This document shows positions 47,401-62,400 of a stretch of 64,000 bases of DNA, one piece after another. This DNA comes from Tanytarsus gracilentus. Its lineage: Eukaryota; Arthropoda; Insecta; Diptera; Chironomidae. The notes below the pieces were generated by a model that had not been told where the DNA came from, did not search any database, and saw nothing but the letters and a program-made list of their open reading frames with translations. The position numbers and the translations under genes were made by a program. Each line of letters begins with the position of its first letter. Position 1 is the stretch's first letter. Where the stretch lies: the NCBI GenBank assembly GCA_038502055.1, contig JAXRKN010000044.1, positions 1,770,001 through 1,834,000 on the forward strand, in the 5' to 3' direction.

Positions 47401-50400
47401 TGTTCCATTTTCCACCATGTTCCATTTTCCACCATGTTCCATTTTCCACCATGTTCCATTTTCCACCATGTTCCATTTTCCACATGTTCCATTTCCCATC
47501 AGGTTCCATTTTCCACCATGTTCCATTTTCCAACATGTTCCATTTTCCACCAAGTTCCATTTTCCACCATGTTCAATTTTCCACCATGCGTTTTTATATC
47601 CATGCCAATCGATTCCTGGTCCAATCACGAGTTCAACGATACCCATGAAGCCATAGTTCTGAAAAATGGACATTATGGCTGTCCGTGGCACGACCTATGG
47701 TCACGACTCGAAAAATCCTTAGTGCCTACTCATATAGTACCTCAGCACCATATAAACTCCCGACGCTCAAAAAATTTTTCATTAACTCTCAAAAAATTTC
47801 TTACTCTCACGATGAAAAATTCTCACCACGTGTTTCTCTCTCCCATACAAACTTATTTATTTAATTTAATTAACTTTTATGGGTCTGCAAAAATTTTGTA
47901 GTAGCAGGTAATCATCTTCTCGATTAGCAGAATCAAATAAAAAAAATTTGAAGAAAATCCGTTGATCCGTGCGACCTGTAGAGCGCGTACAAAAAACGTC
48001 GCCCGGATCCCGGATGCTAACAGCACTCTTTTGACGATCCTGCCTGACCTGGGCCATGGATCATATAAGTGTGTATACTTTTTAGATTCGTAATTTGATG
48101 GCCTTGCATGTGGCAAAAGTTCTAGATCGAAATAAGGCTTTTTGAAGGCAGCAGGTGACAAAGAGAGTTTTCTCTCAAGATCGAAAACAATATATAGCGA
48201 AGCTATAAAAAGTCGAAATTAGGAGACAAAAATAGTCGAAATTTAGAGATGAAAATGGTCGAAATTAAGAGACAAAAATAATCGAAATTACAAGACCGAA
48301 ATAGTCGAAATTAGGTAAATATTTTTAACTCAAAACTCAACATCAAAACGTGGTCCATTTACCCTACTAAAATTTCTCCAAAGTCCATCAAAAAAATTCC
48401 CATAATCCTCTCGAAAAAAAGTCATAATTAATGTTGATGTTGAAGTGTGAAGTTAAAACAGTAAAGGTCATTTGTGGATCATTTTTCATTCGTCCCTACA
48501 AAAAAATCTTTTTCTCGCGCATTGCAAAGTCATTAGCAGGTCTCGATGCTATGCCGCGCAACATTAAAACTTAAAAGTGTGATAATTACATTTAATTTCG
48601 GCTGTTTTGTATCTCTTCGCGGCGTCTGACTTGACTCTGAAGGAAATTTTGGGAGATTTGCAAGATGTGGAAGTTTTGAGTTTAAGTTCAGAAATTTAAT
48701 TTACAACAATAATTAAATTTTGATTATGATTTTCATAATTTTTTACTATCTTCCAAGTTGTCCATCCCTTTTCTCCTACCATGATGATGATGATGTATGA
48801 AGATAGGTAGGAGGAGGACTCTCTCTTTCATATAGAAAAAAGGTGCCGATGATGATCGTAAAAAAGAGACGAAATCAACGAATAATAGGTTGATGAAAAG
48901 ATTCTTAATTTGTCGCTGGAGCAGAGCGGTGTGAGGCATCAAAAATAAATTAGGTGTCTATAACCCGATTTCACTTTGTGCGTCCCGCGTCCTATTGTGT
49001 TATACATTGTATGAGTGCGCGCTTAGAGGCGCCTTGTAATTACATGAATAGGCAATTTAATTGATCGGCGCTGATTGAGAGTGATTGGTCATAAATGCTT
49101 TAGCAACACATTCAATTTGCTACGGTGCGATTTTTTTGTCGAGTCACTATGTGAGTGGACACTTTTTTCGGAGGTGTTACGTGATTTTTATTGTACCGAA
49201 AAATTTGGCTAATCAATTAATTGAATTATCTTGCATTCGATCAGGCACACTTTCGACTAGTTTGTATGCAAGCACTGACTCTCACTTACCTATCGAAATC
49301 GGTGAGCCTCGATGAGTCTCGAAAGCCTTTGGCGAAAGGATTCGAGTCGATTTTCAATTTGGTAATTAATTGATTCTGATATGCCGTGACCGCTGTGAAT
49401 ACGGTCTCGGGAAACACGTAAGTCTTGTGATCCAATTCGGCGAGCTCTTTCGGTGTGACGGGGATGTTTTGACCGGGCGTTAGACGCACCAAATGAATTC
49501 GCGGTTGATATCGGTGCATTGAGTTGAGCACGATCTGCGAAATGATAGAAAAAATTTAAATTTTATTAAAAAAAGCGTGGCTTTAATTTTTAGAATAGAA
49601 TTTTATTAAAAATTTTAGAACTTGATAAAATTTTCAAATCCTCGCTTGACTTTTTCCCCATTAAATCATTCTCAATTCCATTTCTGTTTTCAGCAAATTC
49701 ACACCGCAAAATTTTCTTCTTCCACCATTTTTACGTGCTGAATTTTCTATCATGCCTTGATATATGACCGCATATCACACTACAACACCATCCACAACTA
49801 ACATCATCACATCAGAAATTCTTATCACATTCGCTCGAGAGCATGAGAAAATTTATCGATTTTTTTCGAGCGACAAATCATGAAAACTAAAGCAATTTAA
49901 TGTAAAAGTTATTAAAACATTTTCCCCATAAAATTTTCGGCTTCATTCTGAATACGAAATTACCTCACGTCGATAAGATATTAAAAGCTGATGAGCAGCA
50001 TATGTGTAGCAATTAACGTGAGGTGTGAAATTCGCTCAACAAATAGCTTAAATTGTGCAATTATTCAACGATTTTCGCGCATCATTTTTCTCCACTCGAA
50101 ACAATGCGCAATTTCTCATCATTGCGGATGATGAAGGCGAACTCGAGCACGATTCATCAAAAGAATTCTCTCGCCTCTCTTTTTTTGTGTGTCATTCACT
50201 TTGGTTATCAATCATCTTGAGTGCGCATCTTGCTTTTATCGCATCATGAGATGACGAGAGAGTTTATGAGTGTGCAAGTGAGAAGATGAACCTTTTTTAT
50301 GGCGGTTTAGTGAGAAACTTTTCTAATCGATTTTAAAAAAATTTTAAATCATGCAAAAACTGAAGAATTCTTCATACCTTGTTTCTCAACATCTTTTTTC

Positions 50401-53400
50401 TTCTTCATCATCACCGGCAAAAAAAGGCTTAACGAAAAATGATTTATTGCTCTTAATTGCCTGCGCTTTTGGCTGCTTGAGAAAGCTTGAAAAGTTCGAA
50501 CCGCAAAAAAACATCGAAGCCGAAGATAAATCTCATCCGTAAATCCCTGAATGTGAAATTATTGATTTCCTGCCTTGCAATTTTTCTATCGACTCTCGAG
50601 AGGATTTGTGCACACATACACATTAATTTGTAAGAAAAGTCTTCTCAAAGACCTCAAATTGAATTTTCGTGGAATAAATTTTCGACAATAAATTTCCATA
50701 AATCTTCTAACCCGAAAAAAAGGGGAGCGAAGGAAAATGAAGTGAAAAAGAAGGCGAGAAAAGCCAATAAAAAGGCAACGTCAAGGCGCGCATGACAATT
50801 TTTGTCACATAAATATCCATCCATTTTCCGATAACGACCGTAAATATGTTTTCTCGATAAAAGCTTTATGGCATCCCTCGTGGCTTTTCTCTCATGCTGC
50901 TCAGAAAGAAGCGAGAAAATATTTTTATTTCAAGAGTTTGACTAGAAATATTTTTCGAAGACAATTTAAGCGATTTGTGGTTGAAAATCAATTGAAAAAT
51001 TTAATTTTAATTATTTCCTTTTAATTTTTTTGAAACTCCATCAATAACTTACTCTGTAAACCCATAATAAAATCATCTAAAAATGTAAACCCACCTGACC
51101 ATTCTTGTCCATTTCATTGTTCGTCAATTTGACTTTCTCAAACGATATCACTTGCTTTCTGAGTGCATCGGCACTAACGGGTGTGTCGGGATGACAGTAA
51201 AGTCTTGCTGGAGCAGGTGGATCGGCTTTGCCAGCGACCAACCATGATGATCGATGATATGCGTAGCGATAACGGCGTGAATCAACAGCTACAATATCAA
51301 TAATCACTGCGTAGCGATCTGAGGGCTGACCTCGCATTGGACCCGAGAAGGAAACGCGAACTGTTGGAAACATTCGTCTGAAAATGAAATAAATTTAAAA
51401 AATCGTTTTAATATAAAAACCGTTAAGTTAAAAAATAAATCAATTATTAATATTTCGCGTGTCATTTCCACCCCCTTGTGACCACTTAAATTGAATAAAT
51501 TCAGATTTCCCTCCTCCCACCTATTTGCACTCGACCATCCATTAATTTTAATAATTATTTTCACTCCACACACTTTTTGATGATTTTCGCAAATCCTCAC
51601 TTCATACATGAAGCAGAAAAAATAATTTTTTATGATAATTTCTAACGCACATTTGCCATTTATTGCTCTATGACGTGACAAAAATATCACACCGATTGCC
51701 GCACATGCGAGAATAATTAAATGAGCTCAAAGCTAATTTATGCGACTCGATTTTTCGTGTATGAGTTTCGAGAAAAAAAATATGTTGAAAGTATTCGAAG
51801 GCACGAGGAACAAAAAACGTCCATAATTCTACTTTATGACTTGTTTGCACATTAAACGAAAATTCTCTCATTTTTTTTTTCGGGGGTAAAATGAGAAAAT
51901 CAACTCGTCGACACTAATTCGGCGATATAAAAGCCGCCCGTGGAATGGCCGACGCATGAAGAGATGTTGAGCACCTCATTGAAAAGTTCACTTTGGCATT
52001 AACATAACAAAGAGCATTAATGGCCATTGAGAACGGCATGTTAGCTCCCTTTGCTGCTATCAGCGAGTCTCTTTTTTGGGTGTTAATTTTTAATAAATTT
52101 TTTAAAGTATGAAACGGAGTGGAAAATGAAACAAAATAATTTTTTTTATCGCAACCATCCAAAAATACAAAACCGCACCTCATAACTGCCGCTGATAAAG
52201 TGTGGAACGAAAACAACAATTTTAGTTTGTAATGCTTAAGTTGACAGTTGCTTCCTGCTCTTTATAAATGCCCACTTTTTCATTACACAACTGAGAGCCA
52301 CAAGAGCTTCTGTTGATTTGAGAACTGGAGAAATAAGAATTATTATTATTAAAGGTTACCGGAGGGAACTCTTTTTTTTCAACTATTTTTGCCCGCTCAC
52401 GAAATGAGTTTGCGTGCTCGATAAGCCGCAAAATGAAATTCAGAAAGAAAGCATGTAATTAATGTGCAAATTTCGCTACTTCTCGAGTTCTCGAATTGAA
52501 TCATAAAAAAGTATGTTGAGAGAGTGTTTTAACTACTTTTTATTTTCGGGAGTCCCGCTAGGTTTAATTTTGGTGTGCTCACAGGTTGAAATTGTTATTA
52601 AAATAGGAAAAGGTGACTTTCAATGGGATTTGAAAATTTTGGAGAGTGAGTGAAGGTTTTAAAAACAAAAAAAAAGATGAAGATATAATTTTTGAGATTT
52701 GAACCTCGGAAAGAATTCTTTCAATTTTTTTATATTTTTGATTTAAATTTGAACAAAACTCTTGATATAAAAATCATAATTAAAATCGATCGAATGAGCG
52801 CCTTTCACTCACACATCAACCAACTTCGGCTCCTTTTAAGTTCACGTCATCATCATTTCGGTGTTGAGTTGAGGAAATTAAAAAAATAAATTATAGAAAA
52901 CTTCCGTTTTTGTAACTGAATAAATTCAATTCGACACTTTTCGAACACGAAAGCAATCGAAACTTTTTATCGATTTTTAAGGTTAATTTTTAAAAATTCA
53001 TCAAAAAATATTTAACCATCGTAAGGTCATGTCATTATCACCGTTTCGAATTTCTTCACCGGTGGCAATGAAAAGTGAAATTAAGCTGCATTTGCATAAT
53101 GACTCGTAATCCATTTCCCATTAACTTCTCTCGAAAAAATAAAAATTGAATGCATCAGTTCATAAACATTATGACTTTCTATCATCGGCCGTGTGGTCAG
53201 TGACGCAAAAAAGGTGTCAAGTCATAGTACCCGGAATAAAAATGTAAGAGATAATTTTATGATAATATTTTAATTTATTTTCCTTCCATATGCGATGTGT
53301 GTTGGTAACAACATAATTATTATTTATAGTCTTGCATCTCAGCCGAGAACTTTTTTTATTCTGTTAATTTATTCTTTCATAAATAATTTTCACATCATAA

Positions 53401-56400
53401 TTTTGAGGTAAAAACTTATTAAAAACTCTCTTAATGCTTTTGCTGCTCATGTTCAAGAAATTATCGCACTAATAGAAGAATTCTTAACCGTAGACGGGGT
53501 GAAAAAATTTATAGAGTCATTTCCTGGTCAGTTTCATCTAATCCATTGAGTGACTGCTGTCCGGTTCTCACTTCATTCCATAAATCAGCGAAATTTCTTC
53601 TAGAATAAAATTCATAACTGTCACAGCGTGATCTTCTTTTTTAGTGGGTTGGAGAGATGGATTTCAATGTGATACGGAAATCATCATGGGTATCATCACA
53701 GACGATGAATTAATTGGTGAACAAGAAAATGATGATTGTTTGTCATGACGTTATTAAGAGAATTATTTAACGGTTTTTAGAGTTTGAAATTTTTCTATTA
53801 AATTAAAATAAATTCGCATGTTTTCGCATTCTTCGCATGTGTTCGCATTCTAAATTTGACCTCAAAATTTCTAAATTTCTAAAGTTTCAAATCCTAAAAC
53901 TAATAATTAAAATTAATATCTTGAAAAACGCTAATCCCACTCACAGTTCCATAGACAATAAAACCGTTCCAATTTTTAATTGCGCTTTTATTGACTCGAT
54001 AAGAAATTTCATCCTCAATCAAACATCTCGCGCATAAAAAAATATCGAATGTATAAATTTTTTATGACCGTTAATTACAAGCAGATATCTTCATATCGTC
54101 CATAAAAAGAGTGTTGCGAAAAAAGAGCGTCCATGTTGAGATGATGAAGATGCTTTATGATGAATGAAGCGAAGAAAAATTATTAATTGCCTTTTCAACT
54201 CTCGCATAATTTTTTTATGATGAAATCTCAGTCTCCGGATGGAACAAAAGGCTAATCCGAGAAAATTATTATGTGCAAAAGTGTGGAAAGAATTGTGAAA
54301 TGGCAAATGGCAAACTCATCAGGTCCCCCATCCGATGAAAATCGATATCATAAAAAATTTGCGCTGAAATTTTATGGCGTCGATCACGATCTGATAAGAT
54401 AATAAAATGAGCTTTGAGCATTTAAATAAACACGGTGAAATAAATTCATAAATGCAAATTGGATGGTTTTGTCTATCACAAGGGGAAGGAACAGTTTTAA
54501 TTAAAACTTTATTCGCATGCATGCGAAAATTATGCAATTGTGACCGGATTAATTAAAATTAACTTTTAACTCAAATCTCAACTGTCCCACCCCCTTTTCA
54601 CTCAAATTTATATTCCAACTTGAATCAATAAATAATCACGAAAATTAATGAAATTTCATCGATGACCACTCGCCGTGCGCCCGAGTTTATAATATGCAGA
54701 CAATCTAAAATGTCTAAATATCAAAATTCCGCGATATAAACACGATGTCCATAGCACAACGTGTTAATTTATATTCTTCAGTCCCCAAAAATTTATGAAT
54801 ACATTTTTCATCAATTCATTAAGCGGACACGATTAAATTTATTATCGTAAACGTTGATTCTCTGATTTTAATTATCAAATATCAATTTTGTAAACGAGAT
54901 ATTTGAGGTGAGCGTGATTTTTTTGAGTTTTAAGTTGGAACAGTTGGAAAATGAAACACAAGTTGATTTTAGTTCTAAAAGTTAATTTTTTCAATCCTAA
55001 CTTTTATATCTCGGAATCATTTAAACGCGTTAAGCTCTAAAAATCTCATTTAAAGGCATTTCGAAAATCGTCTTCACACTAAACTTTTGAATAAATTTCC
55101 ATAACATCATCGACAGAGTGCTAAAGACTTGGTTGTCGTTCGAACACGTTTAAAGAAGCATTTAAAACACCTCTTTTAAATAGGAGCGCGAGAGCGAAAT
55201 CTCTTGCTTGTTAATTAAAATGAAAAATAACAAATCGTTATGGGATCATTTAGATTAAGCGCGACACACACACGCACACATGTGAAATTTATTCATAATT
55301 CCAAAAATGTGGCTTCCACACACCATTTCGACAAACTAATAAGGCGATAAATGAATGGAATTTTCACCCGAATGGAGATTGAGTGAGGGCCACTTAAGAT
55401 TATTATTGGTGAAGATGCGATATACACAAAACGAGGCCTATAACAGCCGAAAGTTGAACTATAAAAGCAGATTATTTATTGTTATATATTGTCAATAAAT
55501 ACGACCCAAACTATCATAAATGTCATAATTTTTTTAACACATAATTTCAATTCAATAACTTATGAGATGAGCGCAGTTGTGATGATAAAAACCGGCTTTT
55601 GGGCATTCGGACGGTCGTTTATATATTTGCATAATTTTTTTCCTCTCTCTTCATCGCCACCAACTAACTGAGCGTGTTATAAGCGATCGTTTTAGTCAAA
55701 ATACAAATTAATCATCGACGAAAAAGAGATTCTGAGATAAATTTTAGTGGCTAAAGGTCAAGGGGTGGAAACTTTATAATTATTTTTTAAATTAATAATT
55801 TTAAATCAAAAGATTTTAAACTTTTTTAAACAATTTAAAATTTTCCCTCCCTTGCAGCGCAGAAAGAAATAAAAACCGTCTCCAATCGCCACCAGCATCA
55901 ACGACGGCAGCAGTTGGCAGGAATTAGCAATATTCATTTGAATTGCATTCATCTCATTTCATAAATCCATAAATTGTATGGCGCGCAGAAAACGCAACAG
56001 TGGAACGAACATCAACAGCGAAGCCGAGAATTTTCAATAAATTTCATTTCGACGCATTGCACACTGCTGCGTGTTGGCATGGGCATGGAATGCAAAAAAA
56101 GAGGAGAGTTGAGAGCATTAAAGAAGCCCAAAAAATATAAAATAAATCACACCATATTTATTCTTCGACCCGAGAGTATTATTTTCATCTCTCGCTTCTT
56201 CTCAGAGCTCAAATAAATATAAAAAAAATCTTTATAACTTTTCGTGTTAACGATATAATTCATTTTTTATAACCCTCAACACACAATGAGTGGACTACGA
56301 GGAGTCAATGAGGGAGAAAGATGAGCTAAATTTATTTATTTATGCACATATTTTTCTCCTCAGAGGCTAAGTGGTGGTCACCAGTGCACAGAACTTACTT

Positions 56401-59400
56401 TTTGACATTCGCAATGAGAGATAATGAATGTGCATTGGAAATATGAGATACGGACATGAAGAATGCATTTCTTAGGCTATTCGAGGGGTAGAAACTTAAG
56501 AATTCGAAAAATGCGGACATTTTTGAGAACATGCTGATAAATGTTGAATGTAACATGCGGTGTCATGCGAATATATACGGAAATTTTAAAATGTTTATGA
56601 ATCTTCAATTTAATTACTTTAAAAAATATGAGTTTCACCCCCTTTGCAGCAAATCCACATCATCACCATCAGCATTTTTTCCTTCTTACAATTTTAGCGT
56701 TTTATTGTAAGAAAATTGACAGATATAAATTTCAATAATTCCCTACCTCACATCTCGCATTGCTTTATAATCGATATTTTTTTCAATTATCCCGTCGGTC
56801 TCATTAGTTCTCATTGGTGTCTTCACTTGAATTCCGCACGAATCATTAAAAAAATTTGCGCAAGATAATCGCAGTTGTAAAAAGTGGAAAGTGAATTGCG
56901 ATGATGTGAAAAACGTTTCATGGCACAACACAAAAGAGCATTTTTTTGGGTTGGACTCGAAATTGCGCTCTTGTGGTGAGAGAAGCGTCATTTAAATTGT
57001 GCTGTGTGTGTGTGATGCTGCTGGCATCGTCGACCACCCGCAATGTGTTTATGCAATGTAACCAGTGGGGATGGCATGAAGTTGCGGATAATTCATGAGA
57101 CACACGAGAAAATTTTGAAGAACGCATTTTTTTTAATTTTAATTTTTTTAGAGAATTAATTTAACCGATTTTAATCTAAAATTTCTAATTAATCCTCAAT
57201 GCCACAAAAACAACTTTTTTCCAACTCCTGATGGCTCAATTAACATGGAAATTTATTTCAAACTAATAAATTACGTCTCGTTATGTGTTACGAAGTTGGA
57301 AAAGAAAAAAATATTAAAAATTCTCTTCGATAGATTTTCAGTCTTGTATGTCATAAATCTATTATTTATGTCTTATGGCTTAGAAAGCAACTTTTTAATG
57401 TCGATCGAATTCCTTTCGGTGTTAAAAGAACTTTCAAAACTAATTAAATGACTCAATCAGAGTTTTCTAGAAAAATTTCCCTTCAAAAATCAATCAGAAA
57501 AGTTTTTCATTTGAGTTGCGTGACGGAAATGGGTAAAATTTCTCTAAATTGATATTTTACAAAACAATCAATAATAAATATTTAAGCTTCACATGTCACA
57601 TGGTCGTAAAATATTCAAAGAATTTCTTTTAAAATATCCTTTTAAAAAATAAGTTGTAAAAAGAAGTTTCAAGCGTGTTTTTAATACATCCATTGATGGT
57701 GTTGATATGGGTCTTAAAAACCTCAATCACTTTTGTCTTATTTGAGCATCAAGACATCGATAAATGATGACGAATTAACATATTTTCAAATTATGAGTTT
57801 TTTGTCTTTATTGAGAGGATTTCAAAGACTTTTTGTTATTTGATAATAATGTGAGCAGCTTAGTGTGCTAAAATTTGTTAAAATAATAAAAATTGAGCAG
57901 TTTTGAGGTATTTTGAAGGATTTTGTTGTAAATATATAAAATTCATATTTTGAAGAGATTTTAACGGTTTTAAAATATTTAAAACGTGATGATTATCATT
58001 TATTCAATTTAATCGCATATATGCGAAAGCGTTCGCATGCTTTTAGCATGTATTCATATTTTTTAACTTTTTAAATTTTAAATCGAGTTCAACTTCCAAA
58101 TTTTACTCCATCCACCAAAAAATAAACTTCCGACTTTATGAACCACATTATTTAGTCATAAAAACCAGAAGACAGCGATTAAGAAACTTGAATAAAAAGA
58201 AACGAAATTGGATACGACGAGAAACTCTTTTTTTATCTATCTCAAATTGACTTTTAATGATAAGAGAAAAAAGTTCACAAATGTCTTCAATATTGACGAC
58301 AATTTATCTTATGCGAGATCTCGTTGAGTTCTTGTGTGACGACACCTGTATCACCTGGCACCAGCAATATTTAAAATGCGATCATCATTTGACACAAAAA
58401 AATTATTTAATTTCATCGGTGAAAAAAGTTTTAGTTTTTTAACAGAAAAGTCCCATAAAGGTGTGTTGATGACTTGTTAGACGTAACACACAAAAATTAT
58501 GACTAAACCGGACGATAAAACATGAGTTAAGGCTTTTTGCGCTGACTCCCCGCTGAAAGATCTTCTTGATATATGCTCACATACTCGCATTGTGGCTGTT
58601 CACCCTGCATAATATTTTTTTTTCAATTATCATAGTAAAAGACGAATGACGATGATGTGCGATGGCGAACAAACTGGGCTGTTCACGATCTATTTCGATA
58701 ACCATGTTAAGAGAGGTTTAGTTGTGTGGGCATGACAAAAAACCAGTAATAATTTTAATATATCAAAGGGAGAGACACTGAGGTTAATTTGATTTTTTTA
58801 ATTTTTTAAAAATTTTATTGGGTTTCAATTCAACAACTAAAATTTGAAACCAGAGTATCCACCCCTTGACATTACAAAAAATTATAGACCGAGCACAAAC
58901 ACAAGTGTAGCGATGTGCGCACTCTTTAGTCATCTCCAATGATTTACAATCAATAAAATGCTAAGGTATCACCTTCCATGCATTAGCGCGCAATAAACGG
59001 CAAAAGTCGCATTTCGAATCGATAAATATTAATTTAACTGGTAATGGTAATGTGAGGATGGATTAAGAATGAAAATTTGAGTTCAATGAAGCTAAAATTT
59101 AGAATTTTTTATTAAATTTTGTGAAAACCACCTAAAAAGCATTCGACCTCACACATCACCATTTGCCATATTGTAATTAAATTGATTGACGAATAAATAA
59201 TAGATTGAAACACAAATGAGAGAAATTTTTGTTATTTTCACTTCACTCGGTATGTGCGTATTAATTTAATGGGCCAGTGAGACTCGCTTTATGATGGATG
59301 TCCACCGCATAAGTAAATTTAACTTAAATTATAAATCCCAAACTGACAATTTGGGACATTAAAATTGCTTAATTCAGTTTTTTCTCTCTTTTTTTTCTTG

Positions 59401-62400
59401 GGAAGCAATTAATGGTTTTAATAAGCAATCTCGAGTGTGTAATTTCGAACATGACGTAGATGCTTCGATTATTAAAAAGGAACTTTTGTTAAAGTTCTCA
59501 AGAAATTCAATTGTTGTCGAGCATGTGTTGAGTAATTGGATTGAAATTTTTATAAAATATTATCAAAAATCTTTTGGATATTTAAATAAATTATTTTACA
59601 AATTTTGCAAATAATTAAAATCCGAGGGTGAAAAAATTGTAAAAATTTCAAATTTCAAAACTTTTTTGACAGAATAAAAATAATTTTAATAATTTTAAAT
59701 TTTAATTAAATCAATCACTAAAATCCATAAATTTCACTTCAACAATCCGTCGGAATTTCTTTATTATATATTTTCTCTTTTGTAATTTAAAAAAGAGTTC
59801 GAAAACGGCACAAACAAAAGTCGATCATAAAACGAATGAACTTAACGACTCGAAAATACAATGAAACATTAAAATGCTGCTATTCGAACAGCTTTTTTTG
59901 ATGTTTATGTGAAAGGAGAGAAGAGAAACAAATAAAATTATTAATAGTTGACTTTAATGACTTCCAAAAATATTTTTTCTTCCGTCGAGACTCTTTTTCG
60001 GGGGAGAAATATGATGTTAATTAATATCATTTTCATAATAATAACTCGATCGTCTGCTGACGAAAGTTTTCTCTATTTTGTGAGTTTTTCTATGAGGCTC
60101 ACGAGGTTTTCAGCACCTCTTGTGAGATCGTAAAAATATTTTTTCTTGCTTAATGCGAAGTTTTTAGTGAATTAATTGTTGGTGAAATGATTTTAATTGG
60201 TTGTGATTTAGGGCTTGAGGGAAAAAATTTTTAAACCACAAAAAATGAAAGTATTAATTTTTTGAAATAAAATTTACTTTTCTCTCACATCAAAATCACA
60301 TCAAATAACTCTTAAAATTTATGCACAGCTCTCCTCATAACATCTCAAACTCAAGAAATTCTTTTGATCGTCAAAGAAGAAAAAAATTATAATAAAATTG
60401 AAATCTTCTTCCTCTCTCGCTCTCTATTTCGATGTTGATAATGTATTTTATGGCATTTTCAAATCTCGAATCTGGTTTCTGTACACACAACAGAAGCAAC
60501 TTAATTCTCTCGTGTGGTGGCATCATGCCCGCTTATCTTAATTCTCTGTTTTTAGGATGAGATGATTGTTTTGTGAAATGTTCTCTGCCTTTTATGCTCA
60601 ACTTTTTTAAGAATTTTATTATGGTTAGTGTTTTCAAGCGACTCAAGAAGAATTTTTTGTTTTGAAGTTGATTGAGGGATTTAAAGTGAATTAATTTAGA
60701 ATATTGGAAGTGCTTGCCGGGGAGATAAGTGAGTGAGTGGGTTAAGTGAAAATTTATGATTGGAAAAATCGATGATTTTAGGGAAATTTCCGGTTGTCTG
60801 TTAAGTTGGTGATTTTTAAGAGGAAATTGTGGCGGTAAATTAATAAAGTTGTTTGTGGGGCTGCCTGTCAAGCGCTTTTTTAAAAAAAATAATAATCCAA
60901 TAACAAGGATTCGAACCTAATTATATACAATTAATTTAAAAAAAATATTCTGGTCTAAAATATTTCCGATAAATTTAAGGATTCGAACCTAATTTCTGTG
61001 AATTAAAATTTTCACATTTAACTTTCAACTTTTTTCTCTTTAATACTTGAAGTTTTTTTTCAATGTCATTTTAAAAATTTCCAATTTACACACCCAAAAA
61101 TTATCCTCACTCGAGCGTCGCATCCATAACTCAAATAAGTCAGATACAAGAACAATTTTCTCCTTATCTTCAATCGCCTAATCGACAATGGTTTTAATGA
61201 ATGTTTCGGAAACACTTTAACACAGAAAACTGACTACAAATTACATCAGCGGCGATGATGTCGAGAATAGAATGTGAAATGAGGGGAGAGAATGATATTG
61301 GCTTCCTATCGAACGAAAATAACCTACGACAACAACTCGAAATCGATCGGGAGAGATATTGAGATATTAAATAAATATCTTTAACACACATCTTCGTGTA
61401 TTTTTTGGACCCTCTAATTCCGATGGTGTTGTGGCGTGTTAAGAAAATATTTTAAAAATCAACTTTATATTTTCAAATTAAAAAAATATTTTAAAAATTA
61501 GACTAAAATAATTTTAAACTCAATATAGTTTTTTAGTGTCAAAAAGCAAATTTGTAACCGAGATTATATTTTTCTTAGTGTAGCTATTTAAAAACAGAAA
61601 CATGGTCAAAATGCATCGGAAGAGAAGAGAAGAAGCAAAACTAAAGATAAGATCGGAAATTTCATGTACATTTTCATGCTCACTAAGGAGTGTTGTTAGA
61701 CATGTGTTTTTGTGTGGTTCTTCTTCTTCAAAAGGCCAACATTTATGACCGTCCAATTGATTGATTATGTCATTATATTTACTTATGTGGGACACACACA
61801 AATTTCACATTTTGACATTTATAGATCTCATAATTGCTAATCAATTGACTCTCGATAGCATAAAAACTCAATTCGACAGATGTTCAACTATTTAAATTAT
61901 TTTAATTTAGTCATCGCGATGTGTTTTTATGATGATGTAATTTCTACCTTTAAAACCGTAACAAAACGCACTCGAGCGAGGAAGAAAAAAATGTTTTAAA
62001 AATTATCTTTTATGATTAATTGCTTTTCGATAGGACACACTGAATATACGCATTAAGTTATTTGATCGGTGAATTAATTGAGACATTCCGGATGGAATTT
62101 TGCTAATGGTCAAATGGAGAGAAAAGAAAGTGCAAATAGTTTTTTATCGTTGATCAAAAAACTCAAATAACGGAGCAATAATTTAACGGTTTTATTTTAA
62201 AAAATAATTTAAACTCACCGTCCAGTTTTCGTGATAATCATTTCGGTTCCTAAGTCATGAAATTTATCCCACAATTCTTTTGTCTCCAAGTAGCACTGAA
62301 TTGGCTGCAGATCATCGGAATTACAAAAACCGGTGATTTTCGGTTGACTCTGTGAATTTTTTTGCTTGTCATTATGTTCGTCAAATTTTTTATATGATTT

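Larger units (their letters stand above)
44492..49289 (-). other. last intron of the T-box gene
   Basis: A 4.8-kb intron containing the 17-bp minisatellite (47126-47589), a 23-bp tandem repeat (48210-48317), one hairpin element (45538-45666) and a GC-richer block at about 48960-49090 that could be regulatory. No nested gene is supported. Confidence 0.6.
51378..62218 (-). other. 10.8-kb intron of the T-box gene
   Basis: The longest intron here. It holds four short hairpin elements (54478-54600, 55757-55856, 56481-56646, 58763-58871) and several GCATGCATGCG motifs. GC-richer islands at about 55855-56110 and 56990-57090 look like candidate enhancers. Open frames, including 60533-60871 minus, are not convincing. 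Confidence 0.55.

Noticed and set aside
47058..47901. Several long overlapping ORFs on both strands (up to 251 residues) rich in FHFPPCSIF or ENGTWWKME repeats
   Set aside because: They are products of the 17-bp minisatellite, which is open in several frames at once; no gene signals flank them.
60533..60871. 112-codon minus-strand ORF in the long T-box intron
   Set aside because: No recognisable domain, AT-driven composition (Lys, Asn, Leu, Phe); could be chance. Kept out for lack of support.
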